A stretch of DNA of 64,000 nt, from assembly GCF_000003815.2 (NCBI RefSeq), contig NC_049995.1, positions 11,858,957 to 11,922,956 on the forward strand, written 5' to 3'. Both the position numbers and the translations under genes were made by a program. The notes beneath the pieces are model-generated. The model did not search any database and was not told where the DNA came from. It saw only the letters and a program-made list of their open reading frames with translations. Positions 47,701 to 59,400 of this stretch are shown here, piece after piece. This stretch comes from Branchiostoma floridae. Lineage: Eukaryota; Chordata; Leptocardii; Amphioxiformes; Branchiostomatidae. The first letter of the stretch is position 1. Every line of letters begins with the position of its first letter.

Positions 47701-48445
47701 ATGATTAATTAAATGATTATTTGGTTGATTGATTGATTGGTTGGTTGGTTGGTTGCTTGATTAATTACATGTTTGGTCGGTTGATTGAATAAAGTAGTGA
47801 CATTGAGTGTGTGAGAGTGAGTTAGTGAGAGTAAGTGAGTGAATGAGTTAATGCTTGTGTGAGTGAGTGAATGAGTGAGTAAGTTGTGGAATCATATTCT
47901 TATGTGAGTAAGAGTTTTAAAGTGTATGGCTACATCTGGAGCAACTCTGTTCTACGCTCCCCTCCAGCTTGTGGAGAGCCTCCGCTGCTGATGTCCTGCT
48001 CCGCCCTCCTGGCGCTACGACAGGCCGTACGAAGTGCACGGGCAGAAGTGGGACATGATGACTTCTTCCCGCTTGGTAATAAAAAAGATTCTGACAGTTT
48101 ATTTTAATCTATTCCTCTTGGCTATTCTAGCTCTGTTCTGTCCTTCGTTTGATCGCTTCTTCACGTCAGAAAAGCACGATAATAGAGAAATGATTCCTAT
48201 TTTAGTATTTCATGTCTGTCACTGATGGATGTCATTCGATACATTTGGAAGTAAATGTCCAATCTTTATCTAGTTGTGGAGATTTAATGGCCTTTAATGT
48301 TTAAGATAATCTTACAAGAAAGTTGGATGTGCAAAACAAACAAACAAACAAACAAATTTTGCAACTTTACATTTCAGATGGCCCTGCTACTGTGGAAGTG
48401 TGCCAGCAGAGGTGCCTGGTGGATGCCACTGACTTTTCACTCTGA
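26956..48445 (+). CDS. Xanthine dehydrogenase/aldehyde oxidase-family molybdo-flavoenzyme
   Basis: Thirty-three exons can be joined with GT-AG sites and consistent phases; the sum is 3818 bp, or 3819 (1272 residues plus stop) if one base missing from exon 6 is restored. Human XDH has about 1333 residues. Order: two [2Fe-2S] domains (residues 1-177), FAD domain (about 220-500), molybdopterin domain (about 551-1272). The family oxidises aldehydes or N-heterocycles with water as oxygen source, passing electrons Mo to Fe-S to FAD to NAD+ or O2 in the cytosol. Kept: GGGFGGK, the Arg of TRAPG, the [11 protein letters not shown] loop, and catalytic Glu in GEPPLL. The Glu that follows GGGFGGK in xanthine dehydrogenases is Leu here and the GFYRTP segment is absent, so xanthine is not a safe substrate; an aldehyde oxidase-like role is as likely. 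Exon coordinates are in the three domain entries. Confidence 0.93.
28433..28790 (+). repeat. 139-bp tandem units copying the acceptor and start of oxidase exon 3
   Basis: Three near-identical units place the CCCAG|TGCCTGTGCC acceptor at 28445, 28584 and the real 28724, exactly 139-140 bp apart. Each of the two upstream units ends after about 60 coding bases at GGGGGATAAAG, which puts a stop in frame. Near identity of the units implies a recent origin. Confidence 0.93.
30192..30897 (+). repeat. Five tandem copies (146-150 bp) of the oxidase exon 6 segment with donor
   Basis: GGTACCG anchors lie at about 30210, 30356, 30502, 30652 and 30799. Each copy encodes [17 protein letters not shown] and ends with a GCAG|GT donor (after 30308, 30454, 30600, 30751 and 30897), followed by AAGGAAACTTTTATAAA in the first four. 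The first copy is continuous with the 5' part of exon 6. The array runs to the natural intron after the fifth copy. Confidence 0.95.
31062..31760. mobile_element. Palindromic repeat element interrupted by a nested MITE
   Basis: The left arm (from about 31062: AAGATAAGACATCCAGGTAA, then GCAACAGGATATGATTTTGG) is complementary to the right arm (AAATCATATCAAGTTGCTTG and GAGTAACTGC, to about 31760). Related hairpin units recur at 35045-35160, 40470-40590 and 57790-57910. The arms are split by the hAT-like MITE at 31262-31624. Confidence 0.7.
31262..31624. mobile_element. hAT-like MITE with 8-bp target duplication, nested insertion
   Basis: GTGCATGG flanks both sides (31254-31261 and 31625-31632). 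The ends are inverted repeats TGGAGCTGTGTACCTAAA and TAGGGCTGTGTACCTAAA with two mismatches. The interior is made of GGTACAGGTACAGG and CCTGTACCTAAA blocks that can self-pair. An 8-bp duplication is typical of hAT elements. Confidence 0.85.
34653..34695 (+). repeat. Partial upstream copy of the oxidase exon 13 acceptor
   Basis: TTTGTATCTATAGGAAC followed by ATTGTCAGTCCT resembles TTTGTACCTACAGGAGC followed by GTTGTCAGTCCT at 34730-34757, 66 bp downstream. The copy keeps an AG at the acceptor position but soon diverges. Confidence 0.65.
35045..35160. repeat. Hairpin copy of the dispersed palindromic element
   Basis: The arms around ACAACTGGATATGATTT and AAATCATATCCAGTTG are separated by about 13 bases, with flanking AGTTACTCAAG and CTGAGTAACTGC also complementary. 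Same family as 31062-31760 and 57790-57910. Confidence 0.75.
36299..36728. other. Assembly gap, 430 N, inside an oxidase intron
   Basis: 430 N between exon 14 (ends 35604) and exon 15 (starts 37083). Protein continuity across it matches the family (KLASKLQ then [12 protein letters not shown]), so no exon seems to be missing. Confidence 0.95.
37256..37400. repeat. SINE-like dispersed repeat, 5' part
   Basis: The AGGCACTTTGCACAACTTTC and CTCACTCCATCCAGGTG blocks match 46170-46205 (GGCACTTTACACGACTTTCC, TCACTTCACTCAAGTG). It appears to be a copy lacking the AAAGAACCCACCAC part. Confidence 0.5.
37610..37854. mobile_element. 245-bp palindromic element with about 60-bp arms
   Basis: The left arm from AGAATTCTTGTACACAACC (37610) and right arm ending GGTTGTGTACAAGAATTCT-like at 37854 are complementary over about 61 bases with only about three mismatches. 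Arms include TTATACTTATTGTGCTTA and GTGTCTATCAGACA. It sits in the intron after oxidase exon 15. Confidence 0.85.
41192..41300. repeat. Two 60-bp tandem units in an oxidase intron
   Basis: ATTGAGGTCACCTGAGTGGC followed by a GAATGGCA block occurs twice, about 60 bp apart. Confidence 0.7.
45825..45985 (+). pseudogene. LINE reverse transcriptase relic in an oxidase intron
   Basis: The region encodes, with stops and frameshifts, pieces like [11 protein letters not shown] and [19 protein letters not shown]. These resemble the conserved N-terminal RT segment (in intact LINEs, a YRPIS...KLF...LDEH..I.P.Q.GFRK pattern). It ends within about 15 bases of the acceptor of exon 29 (46000). A different lineage from the copy at 21882-23381. 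Confidence 0.65.
46140..46370. repeat. SINE-like dispersed repeat, longest copy
   Basis: It contains both the GGCACTTTACACGACTTTCC block and the TTAAAGAACCCACCACACTT and GTGTGGGTGGATTAAA blocks that appear separately at 37256-37400 and 5690-5830. No tRNA-like promoter was identified in it. Confidence 0.55.
46640..46670 (+). repeat. Upstream copy of the oxidase exon 30 acceptor
   Basis: TTCAGCCTGAACCCAGATGT occurs at 46645-46664 and again at the real exon start (46732-46751), 87 bp apart. Both copies have a T-rich tract and AG. The 87-bp interval is open in the exon frame. Confidence 0.85.
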
Positions 48446-51086
48446 AGGAACTATTATGATATAAAGATTATCACAGACAGAAATATTGGCATAGTTAATC
48501 CCCAATTAGTGTAAGATCAAGTTGAGAAACGACCACAATGAAACAGTAACATCTTACTGTACAATTGGCATGCATAGTTAAGTTACATGTTACATTTGTT
48601 GAACGATGATATGACTATTTTTGTTGAGGATATACCCCTTTACTCAAATGCCCTGGCAAAGATGATGGTGATGTTTGGGCAATGACGGACTTACGATTTA
48701 AGTAAGGATTAGGGTTATGGTTAGGGTTAAGATGATCTTACAACATCTTGGAACAAATGGGTGTGAGGAGACAAAAGGATAGAACTTAACACAGTTTTGA
48801 AAATGTTCTTTGTAGAAATAATGATACATGTACAATGATCTGGAATTTTGGAACACATTTATTCTTCTTAAACATGGATATAGTTGAAAAATAGCCTTGA
48901 ATTCTTCATGAATAGTTTCATCAGGTTGATAACTTGAGCACTGAGTATCAATGTTCTCTGTACATAACCAATAGCAATTAATACTGCGCTGGTTCACCTT
49001 TATCCTCTAGATAACTGCATATGCACCCATTGTTGTTGATAACTGTATATTTGGGGATTTTGGTAGTCCTGCTACCTTAGGGCAGTAATGACTGCAGTGA
49101 TACTTTCCACTGCCAGGTGGCACTGCAGTGGGACAATTACAGTCCCTAACATATTGTTATCACACAGTATCTCATAATACAAAGGTATCGTGGAAAATTT
49201 TCAGTTTGTTTAAAATAATCAAAGGTATTCTGGGTGAAATGGTGTATGTTATATTGATTGCAATAATGTTACCTCTCAACTATATTCACAATAAAAACGG
49301 TTAAAATCAATCCTCATAACTATTCTATTTATTGAGTATCAACAACCAGGGCACAGTGTATAGAATCAAAGTAAAATATATACCACTGAATTGTAAGTAA
49401 AGTGACAGTATTGGGAACTTTGCATAGGTCTGTGAATATTTTCCAAAAGAATGCACAGCGTGCACCTTACATCTGCTTGAAGATTATGTGAATGAGCATG
49501 CCCCGAATGGTCCGCTATGTTCACAGCGGGTTTGACAGATGCCCCATGTGTGTGTGTCTCGTCCGTGCTGACGACACTTTCAGACGATATTTGTGTGTTT
49601 TCCTCGGTCTTCCTCTCAAAAACTGTACCGTTTTACATGGTCTGTGTCGTCAAGGTTCAGAAATAAGCTTGTCATGGGAACGGGGCTTCACTAAGAAGCC
49701 CACAGGTAGCTCCTGACGGCAGTGCTCGGGCTTGGAACGCTTCTCCACCGAAGATAACGGTACACTAGTCCCGGTGGTGGTCCCGACGGAATAGAATTCT
49801 ACAGGTTCGTGTCTGTCTTTACAAATTTTGCCGCAACTTCTTAGATTTAACGATGTACAGATTTAACGATGATAAGAAGTAACTGGTTGTCCCAAAGGTA
49901 GACTTCTTTTTCTGTGCAAGTTCGTAGTTCGCATACCGTTATTTGACCCTGAGATTCAAGGAGGGAGGGGGGCGATTTATTAAAAATAATGTCAAATCTC
50001 TGCTCTCTCTAAATCACGTTTATTCCCGAAAAAAAGACGAAACCAAAACCTCACCACCGTAGCTGACATCAGACATCCATTGTGATAAATGATTTTCACC
50101 GAAGCAAATCTGTAGTACTTACGTTTGCGGTGATCTGTGCGTGTAAGATGAATTATTCAGAACGTCCCTTTGTTTGCTGGCGCCCAGCCGTGAGATGACA
50201 CTGGGAGGGTGTGAGCACGGATTTACACACTTTAAATGGGATCAAACCCTCCTGTAATCCAATTTTCATACGTATGACAATGCAGGCATTGTGTCTGGGT
50301 AGGAAATGGCATACTCAGGATTTTTTGATGGCGAGAATTGATTGAAGGCCTGGTGGTATTTTGATTTACCCCCACTGGTGTCTTTATTTTATTACGAGTA
50401 TTGCGTTAATGGCATACCTCTGGAAGACCACCCAGTCATTCTCTTTTCCTTCTCTCTTTCTTCCTCTCTGTCTGTCTTTCTTTTTTCCTCTATCTATTTC
50501 TCGCTTTCTCATTTCAAGTTCAACTACTATTTTTTTCTCTATCCCTCCCTCTCTCTCTCCACGACAGCTTGCATGTAAAACACTGTAAGCATCCCGTTTC
50601 CCCTTTTCACAGAATTGAAACCCTTTGAAAAATAAATAACTAGTACTAAGCTAGTCACAGTAACATTACATGTGTGAGTACTAAATGTAAGAGTACTAAG
50701 ACATCCAAGAATGAAATTTGTACAAAATATCTATGTGGCCCCACACGATAGATGTTTTTGAGGTCTGGCTGGGGTCTGGTATCCAGGCTGAAGATACCTA
50801 AAATACTGCAAGCCAAAACATACCCCCACTCCATGTTTTTGTTTTGTTTCTCAGCTAAGTTGACATTCAAAACAATGAAAAATCCTCAGCTAATTCCCAT
50901 AACATCAGTTATTTACCCTGGTAAGGTCAGATGTCCAAATGGAAATTCCAACATTCCCAATTCAACAAGCTCGACTTCACAACCACAATCATATGGCTTC
51001 TAGCTGCTTCTTGCAAATTGGAACATTTTGGATCAACCTGCTTCAATCATTATCAAGCAGATGTAGAGGCTCTGGCTTGTTTGGAG
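48446..51086. other. 3' UTR of the oxidase and intergenic DNA
   Basis: No coding gene is supported. AATAAAA at about 49290 could be a polyadenylation signal. 49490-50250 is relatively CpG-richer and could hold a promoter or 5' exon. 50440-50570 is a C/T-rich tract. 51121-51150 has adjoining T and G runs at the edge of the next element. Confidence 0.45.
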
Positions 51087-52268
51087 TAGCCTCCTTCACC
51101 GGCCTCTCTGGGAAGCTTGGCAATTTTTTTTTTTGGGGGGGGGGGGGGGCGGTTAAGTCCATTCCCGATTTTTAACCGGGAAAATGCCGGGAAAGGAATA
51201 TATGCCGGGAAAGGAAAATACACCGGAAAACTTGTACGGGCTAAGCGAAATCGGCTTCCCAGGAGGCCTGCTACTTGTCGCTATCTACAAACGCCATAAT
51301 GATTAAAAATGCCTTTCAAACGGCCAATTAATGTATTCCCCAGAAGTTATTCCCACTGCCGCGAGAAGCAATTCACACTTCAACGTTAATAGTGCACGGC
51401 CACCCCGAAGCGTGCCACAAACCTACGTAACATTACCGGAAACCGTGCACAGACTGCCTGCCTTTGTCACTTCCAGAGTTACAATAATTGATACAACAGT
51501 TTGAATAATTGATACACGTGCAAAACTTACATTTCAGATCAGTGTAAAACATTTTTTCCAGTGGGTTTAAAACATACTTTCATACACCATCGATGATCCG
51601 ACTGGCAATCTGAATGGGGAGGTGGGCGAGAGTTACGTAAAAAGACGGTCGCTCGATCTCGAAAAATACAAAAAACGATTTCCCACACGTAATGCAAACA
51701 AGCCTTGCCTGATCAGCAACAAGGGCATGAAGTGGCGAGATGACGATGACCATGGTGGGTTCTCTGGCAATCGACGGCAAAATCTGATAGCAGAGCGACT
51801 TGCCTTGGCCTGTAGCAAGGCCAAGAAAACAATCATTGCCTTCGCAGACCACAGCAATGGCCAGGGATAGTCCTTCCCTCAACTCGGGGAAGCTCTTTCG
51901 TACATGATGGGAAGTTCCAGCGGAGTTTTTCTACGGTAAATACTCGTTTTCAAATGAGCCGTGTTTTGAAATGCGTGACCCGACGACCGTTACAAAGTTA
52001 TGGGTCATCGCGCAACGGGATGTGTGCCGGGCTGCCAGTGCTGGACGCGTTTATGACGGGAAGTTCGCACATCCATACCAAATGGTGATAAGTGTTTTTT
52101 AATAGGGCTTTGTAGATAGCGACAAGTAGCAGGCCTACTGGGAAGCCGATTTCGCCTAGCCCGTACAAGGTTTCCGGTGTATATTCCTTTCCCGGCATAT
52201 ATTCCTTTCCCGGCATATTCCCGGTTAAAAATTGCCAAGCTTCCCAGAGAGGCCGGTGAAGGAGGCTA
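51087..52268. mobile_element. 1.18-kb TIR element with 8-bp target duplication, carrying a helicase fragment
   Basis: GTTTGGAG flanks the unit on both sides (51079-51086 and 52269-52276). The ends are long inverted repeats: TAGCCTCCTTCACCGGCCTC at the left, reverse complement at the right, continuing for about 160 bp through TGCCGGGAAAGGAATATATG and CTACTTGTCGCTATCTACAA. The left arm has an extra T/G run. An 8-bp duplication fits hAT or P-like transposases, but no transposase is present. The interior encodes part of a RecQ-like helicase on the minus strand (separate entry). Confidence 0.9.
51690..51930 (-). pseudogene. RecQ-type DEAD/DEAH helicase fragment inside the TIR element
   Basis: The minus-strand frame reads LGLATGQGKSLCYQILPSI, a Walker A/motif I in the RecQ arrangement (TGxGKSLCYQ), then MVIVISPLHALVADQ, motif Ia. 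It is preceded by FPELREGLSLAIAVV, which resembles the RecQ motif 0 region (F..LR..Q..AI). Similarity ends after ADQ; the remaining helicase motifs are absent. It is thus a single exon-sized piece, either captured from a host gene or left from a larger element that encoded a helicase. Confidence 0.82.
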
Positions 52269-55200
52269 GTTTGGAGATCCTTTTACAGCATTATAACTTA
52301 CTATTACTGTAATCTTGGAATATTTCACAGCAATTCATGACAATGAGACTATATGTATTTTCTACGTATGCAGGACTGTGTAACAGAATTGTCCAATCGT
52401 GAACTTAAATCACAAGCGAAAACGCTTTTTTCTATATAGTTCCCTAAGTTCTACCCGTAAAATTAAATGTAGGTCCCCGGGAAAATACATGAAAATGAAT
52501 TTGCTATACATGTGTTCTAGTAGTAGTGCATTTTTTCTTCTTATTGGGTGAAAGAAGTCAATGCCATATACATGTATTTAGATCTACTTGAGGATAACTT
52601 CATAGTGGGACATTGTTGAAATGTTGTTTATATCTACAGTACTACTACTAGCTATTGTAGTAGGGGTCAACTGTACATTCCAGACTATGATGTCAGTGGC
52701 TGGTTGCCCTTTTGGCTGGACACCATATTTGTGGTGACTTCTATGAAGGTTAGCTCACCACTGAAGTATTCCTGGGCACCCAAACATGGACAGGAGACGT
52801 CCCAAAACTAATCTAATCATGGAGGAAGTGGCATCCAAAACTTATCACTGTAAATCTAGAAATATTAGTATTGGTACAGGGTTTGTTATTATAGGTGACT
52901 ATTCTTCAAGTTCAAGCAGATCCTAAGGTAGCATAAGATACATTTTGTAGTATCAAAAGCTGCCAGAAGAGTGTATCCTCTGGTAGGAAAACGCAAGTTC
53001 CTAGGCCAGCTTCACTCCTCAGGCAGCTTTTGATACTGTCTTAGGCTACCGTAGGATCTTCTTGGAGATTAACAGGTGACCTCTCCGTCATTAATTCATG
53101 ATGATATGAATAAAGTCATTTCCATTTTATTGCTATAGAATTCAAATCTCCACAAAAATACATGTATTTAGCCTGGTTGCCATCCTCCGCAGTGCCTCTA
53201 GCTCAATCCTTTTCAAGTTTTATTGCATGGGCAGTTACTACAGCCAACGAGGTTATCCTTATTGAGTTATGCAGCGTATGTCACCCATATTTTCCCAAAT
53301 AAAGCAATTGGTACTGGTAGTGTTCCATTGACATATGTTGTTACATGTTAGATTTATCTAAGGAGATCAAAAATCAATGATTTACTAGTATCTAATATTT
53401 ATTTTTCTTTATTTGAGAGATAAGGACTTAAAAGAGGTGCAAATGAGTTGACAGATTAGCTAAGCAAACAGACAGATAATCATCAGTAGATTAATATCTA
53501 AATGATAGGATTGGGTCACAGGTTAATGCCCCAGGGTAAATAATCTAATCACCAGAGAGATCAAAGTTACAGATAGCCATATAGGGGGTCTAGATGGAAA
53601 CCTTAGGGGGCCTAGACTAGTAGATGGAAACCTTTCCTTGTTGGCCTATGATAAATATGTGGTGACAAACAATTAGAAACTTAGAAAGGTAGTGTAAATT
53701 TGAATGCCATAGAAGGTGGTATACACGTACAGTTTTGCATGTGAAAAGTGAAATTTGCGGGCAAATTCATATACTTACAAAAAAAATTGGGGTGCTTTTA
53801 CTTATAAAAATGATTCTGCAATGCAAGTTATACATATTTGTGATGTCATGATTTCGATGTCGGTAGAACGCTGTTAAAAGCGCAGAAGTAAAACCATAGC
53901 AAACATCTCAAAATCTATTGGAAACCAGGCCTACTTGTACGACCTCCATGGCCAATATGTTTCTTATTACTAACTGAACTTCTGCTTTCGCCCTGAGATA
54001 CACATGTATCAGCACTGCTGTGAATTAATTCACACTTGGAGTTGGTAACTTACACCCTGACTGTAAATCTAAACCACCTGTTAAAGGAACACACTTGCCA
54101 ACTGAAGCTCTTTAGTAGTAGTCTTACTAATACTAGTCTTGATCTTGAAATGAAACCGTAGATATGCAGAATTGTTTCAACCATGAACTTGAAAAATACT
54201 CTTTTCCCATTCTAGTACCTGTGAATTTGAGTCAGCCCTTCGGAAATAAAATTGCTCTACAGTACATTGTACAGAAGGTTGTTTGCTTGATTGTAGAAAA
54301 AAAACACATGTTTATTTTGATTTTTCAATTCAATGACCCCACCTGGCCTCAAGTATACTTTCTCCAAAGACCCCTGTCACAATCATGATTTGTTAAGATT
54401 GATGATGAAAGGTTTGCACATGTAGGTCAACAGATGTTATGTCTGGACACAGGCTGGCAAGGGTATAACTCCAGAAACTTGAACTGTTGTCTTGAAGTTA
54501 ATTTGATAGAAATGGAGCCAAGGAGGGGAGATGTGTTCTCCAACTTCCAAGCAGATGTTAGAGGGCTACATTGTTACATTTCCTACTCCTACAGTACTAC
54601 TAGCTGCCTGTTTTTGTCACAAAATGGAGCCTCTCAAGCAGAACAAGTAGCTAAGATTAGTAAGAAAATTGTCCCCCCACATCAATCTGAAATGCTTGCC
54701 AATGTATTTGCTTTTAAGTTTGTATGATAACGAATCGATTTTATCATGGGCCTTCATGGCTGTTTTTAATGTATATAAATGTAAATGGTGGCGCAATTCA
54801 GCTACTGCTGCTATGCCGTGCATCTGTAAATAAAACTTGTCAAAACTTGTCGTCCCTTGTCCCTTGACAAAGACTGGATTTTAGCAGTCGAGATTTGGGA
54901 ATGTGAGTGTGAGTCCAATTTCTTTAAAACTTACAGTTCGACAAAAATGATTGTGTTATTGCAATTATAGATTCTATTTAGTTTTACAATGTAGATAAAT
55001 GTATCTTAATATACCCAGGCTTGGTTAGCTTAGGGATTACGGTTTGACAACACGGAAGTGAACTGACTAGGGTTAATCATGTTGACTGAGCAGTGGTGGC
55101 AGTTCTATGTTTAACTGCAATGTTTGCTGAAGGGGTGTTTCTAACCAAAGCTGTACAAACTGGCTGGTGGGACAACATGGGCTAAGTCTATAGACTCCAC

Positions 55201-56442
55201 ACTGTACCAGTCTGTTTGTGACAGCTATGAACAGCACTGTCCAACCTGTACAACCTGTACATGTACAAGTGGCTACTAGAGCCAAGCAGATGTTCAGCTA
55301 TGACTGAATTTTGACATGTTTTTAAGCATTTTTGTCAGGCTTTCTATTTTGTACTGTTTTCCTCATGTGACTGGCTGACAGACATGAAGAAAAAGGTACA
55401 AAGTAGAGAGCCTGAAAACACGTCAAAGAACAGCTGGACCCGAATCTCTGTGTGGAGATTACAAGTGGCCACCTATATGTAATGACCACCATGCCAGTGT
55501 GATTGTGGCACATGCAGCATTATATATTATTAATATTACATGTGATATTCAATTCATATTTTTTATGTGGAAGTCTTACATATGAGTTTTTAAATTATGA
55601 GAAACGTCAGTGCAAAAATAATGAAATCATTTTTTTCCAAAGACCTACATTTTGTCACTGCACTGCCATATGTTTTCCCTTATCCCCTTGAATCAGTCCT
55701 TACCGTCCAACCCAATTCTTTCCATTTCTAGCAGCGACAAGTACCTAAATAGGTATGCACAAGTGTAACGCTGACTTACCTACGTAGACGTGTTACCGTG
55801 GCAACAGGATTACCATGGCAACAGGATTACCTAACACTCAGTCTCACTTTCACTGGTCAGATTAGAACTCCAAATAAGGCAATATCTTGCCTGATAGCAG
55901 GTGAAATTCTCAGGCCAGTGACAGGTCTTATTCTTAAGTCTACACGTATGTTTTTTTCCTGCATGATATTTTTGTACAGTACTACAGTACTAAGTTCCTA
56001 TAATTCTATATTTCCTTCACACTCATATTTTAGGTAAGTATTATTCCAAATGTGGAAGTGTAATTGATATGATTGTGATATTATTTAACACAAACATAGT
56101 CTACAAATTTTACATGGGTGATTTGAACTGACTTACTGCATTTGTATATATTTTGGCTCAGATGCTACATTGGTACATCCTTTATTTGTAATAACAGTAA
56201 CACTGCCTAACATTATCCATTCCTGTACCCTAAACCTTTGTATCAGTACATGTACCTTTTCCTGATGTTATCTTAGGTACAGATCCCTTAGCATCCGTCG
56301 CAGACTTCAAGTGAGCTGCCTTTTATTTTATTTTTTTTGCTTGAAGTCTGAGATGGAGTCTACCATTACAGATCCCTAATGTAGACACATAATGTATATT
56401 CAGGTGATACGTCAGTACATGATATTTGTTATCTCCCCACAG
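52269..56442. other. Intergenic region upstream of the membrane-protein gene
   Basis: No coding sequence is supported; ORFs here show no family signature. An imperfect palindrome lies at 52918-53062. GTGGCAACAGGATTACCATG-type repeats occur at about 55798-55830. A purine/pyrimidine inverted pair of GACTTCAAG/CTTGAAGTC lies at 56303-56349. Confidence 0.4.
52918..53062. repeat. Imperfect palindrome, 145 bp
   Basis: The left arm GATCCTAAGGTAGC and TAGTATCAAAAGCTGCC pairs with the right arm GGCAGCTTTTGATACTG and CTACCGTAGGATC. It is probably a small non-autonomous element. Confidence 0.65.
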
Positions 56443-56447
56443 ATAAG

Positions 56448-59400
56448 ATGGGCACCAGATGGAGACTTCAGCGGGCGCCTCACCTGGCCGGCCACATGGG
56501 GGTCATGTGTCAATGTCACGTTGCTATGGCAACAGGTCAGTCCAAACTTGTCCTCGCCACACAATGCAAGAACTCTGTGGGTTTTGCACAGTCATGACTT
56601 TTGTTGTTTGATACACACAGACTTGTGTGGTCATGAGTGGCATGCACACTTCCTGATTTTACACTCAGGTGTTGTGCAAACAAGAAGTGATTGAGACCCA
56701 ATTTTCAAGGTCAAAATAAACCAGCAATGTTCCAAATACTCTTCCCCCTAACTTGTTTTGTATCCTCCACCAGCTCCATAGGTCGCTGGAAAAACAGTAG
56801 AAATTGGCCAGGTTAAAGAGGTAACATGCCAAGGAGTCTACAGGCTGAGGAGTATGTTTCGACCTACAGAGTGTTATGAGGTCATGTATGAACCCTACAA
56901 TAGACAGACAGACAGAAACTTCTCACGAACTTTGAACAACTGTTAAAAGAAAGTAAATTATTTCCTCAGTGTAATATGATGAACTGGCCACACACAGAGC
57001 TACAAATTCAGTAGTACAAAGAAAAGTCTCTGCTGCTTATATTTATAAGAAGTTTCGAATTCAGAGGCCCTCAAATTGGGTGTATCCATCCCAAAGCAGG
57101 TGATGAAAGGACTACTTGTTGTGAGGTCATGTGTATGAACCCCCACAGTAGACAGACATACAGATTCCAATTATAACACTTTCCTGTATTCCAATCTTTC
57201 CACGAATTTTGAACAACTGTTTTAAAAGAATGTCAGTCATCTCCTCAGTTTAATGTAATGACAGACCACACAAAGCTACAATTTGCAAAGAAAAATCTCG
57301 GCTTTACATTAGAAGTTCACCACCCTCAAAATTGGGTGTATCCAACTCCTTGGCAGTTGATGAAAGGCCCACTTTTTGTGAGGTCACTTATGAAACCTAC
57401 AGCAGACAGACAGATTTCAATTGCAACACTTTCCTTTATCCAATCTTCCCACACATTTTGAACAACTGTTTTAAAAGAATGTCAGTCATTTCCTCAGTTT
57501 AATGTAATGAACTGACCACACAGAGCTACAAAGAAAAATCTCTGCTGCCTATATCTATAAGCAATGAGCTATAAGAAGGTTCACATGCCCTCAAATTGGG
57601 TGTATAAAACCCCTAGGCGGTTGATAAAAGACCCACTTGTTGTGAGGTCATGTAGACAGACAGACAGACAGTGTGCTTTGTGTGGTGCTCTGGGTCATTG
57701 CCAGCAATTTGTTCCGCCCTATTACACATCACAGGACTGAACCTAGCAGCACATTCACAGCATGTCCAATACGAATCAAAAGCCATAGACTGAGATACAT
57801 GATGAAGATTAGACATTCTGGTAATAAGATACACCAAAAGTTACTCAACGACAAGCAACTAGTTTTTCCATAATCATATCCAGTTGCTTGTCAGTAACTG
57901 CTTTATGGCATAGACTGAGATGCATTGCAATTTGTATGAACTGCATCAATCAATATGGCAGAGCAGAACATTTTAAGGATGTAATGATTATCATGATTGA
58001 TTGATTGATTGATTGATTGCTTTAATGCTGGATTGTATAGTTACCATCCAGCTTTACAATAATTTTTGTGGTAAATGAAAAAGTATAACATTTTGCTTAA
58101 TCTGAACACCAGAACATCCATTTAAATCATGGATTTTGTTGGAACACGTAGTATGTTTTTCTTTCCAAAAGAAGATAGCTGTAGGCTATAAGTAAGTAAC
58201 CGAGCATGTCAGGTATGTTGGGGAATGGTTACAGATAACATTGGAGGAATAACGACAATTTTCTGGGGTCACGGCGCTGAACTCTGCATTCCTGGGTAGC
58301 TGAGTAGGACACTGGGTAACTTGTGGTAGTCTCTACCAGACTGACTACGCTGGCCATTATAGGGAGAATAATTTACCAAGGGAGTTTTGCTATCAGAGAA
58401 TGTCATGATCATGAGTTTAAGTGTGTCTGTGTGAACTGACACCCTGTGCATTATTGTACAGAAGAGAAGAGAGATTTTGCAATATTTCATTCTTGGCAGA
58501 TTTATTCACATTACAGTCATACACTGAATATAGTAAATACACTCTTTACATTCAGGCCAATGTGCATAGTCTTCTGTAAATTAAGTGGACATTATGACAT
58601 TTTAGTAAAAACATGTTATTGCTACATCAAAGATTTAAAGATTCAGCACAGGAAAAAGATGGAAACTCCTTTGATTTAGGGCCTTGGAGATACATATTAT
58701 TGATGTTTCTATAGGACTATATGGTATTTTATAGGATTGTACCAAAGAAACGTTTATCATCATGTCATCAAATCAATAAAATGTACTTGAGCTGAATGCT
58801 GAACCATTCCTATTTATTGACCTTGAAGCACCAGTATTGACATTTAGTGCAGCAGATAATGGATTACCTGAAATGAGTTATGACATACTGAACAGTCTGA
58901 ATATGGTAAAACAAATTGATATAGTAATATTAGTATAATGTACCTGATCATCTTTTGAAAAATTAAAGAAATAAAAATATGATTGAATAGAATCCACCCC
59001 TGCCCAAACCATACAAATGGAACAGTCCGGGATCCTGGTGTTAAAAGCATTAAGTGAGGTTGATGGATAGATGACAGGGATCTCATGTTCTGTGTGCTTC
59101 CATTAAGTCTAAAAGGGTTCTTATGATACGCTTATAGCTTTGCTGCATGTTTTATTAATCATAATCATAACACACTTCAGTTCATGCCTGAAAATTCCAT
59201 GCCAGTTTATTGAGGTATACGTGTATGTCAGTGAAATTTGGTCATCATCCCCATGTCTTATTTGACTTGTAAAATGTATGTCGTGGCCTGTTTTTGGTGA
59301 CGGATTGTGGTTGGAGCAATATTACATGTAAAAATACCATCTACATTAATTTGTACATCATTGCAAGTTACAACAGTCTATTCCCAGAGGACTTAAGATT

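Larger units (their letters stand above)
37083..48445 (+). other. Oxidase exons 15-33: molybdopterin-binding domain
   Basis: Exons 37083-37205, 37935-38021, 38325-38382, 38706-38855, 39308-39497, 40333-40437, 41440-41518, 41785-41899, 42786-42866, 43213-43377, 43643-43701, 44150-44311, 44699-44827, 45347-45480, 46000-46134, 46737-46860, 47428-47524, 47968-48075 and 48378-48445 (TGA). Motifs in order: [102 protein letters not shown] and [11 protein letters not shown]. The last supplies the proposed catalytic Glu. Confidence 0.92.

Noticed and set aside
48700-48735. Telomere-like TTAGGG repeats
   Set aside because: Only about three degenerate units in ordinary intergenic sequence; too few for an interstitial telomere claim.
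49492-49716. 74-codon plus-strand frame in a CpG-richer region
   Set aside because: No recognisable domain and no flanking splice evidence; it may be part of a promoter or 5' exon but cannot be supported as coding.
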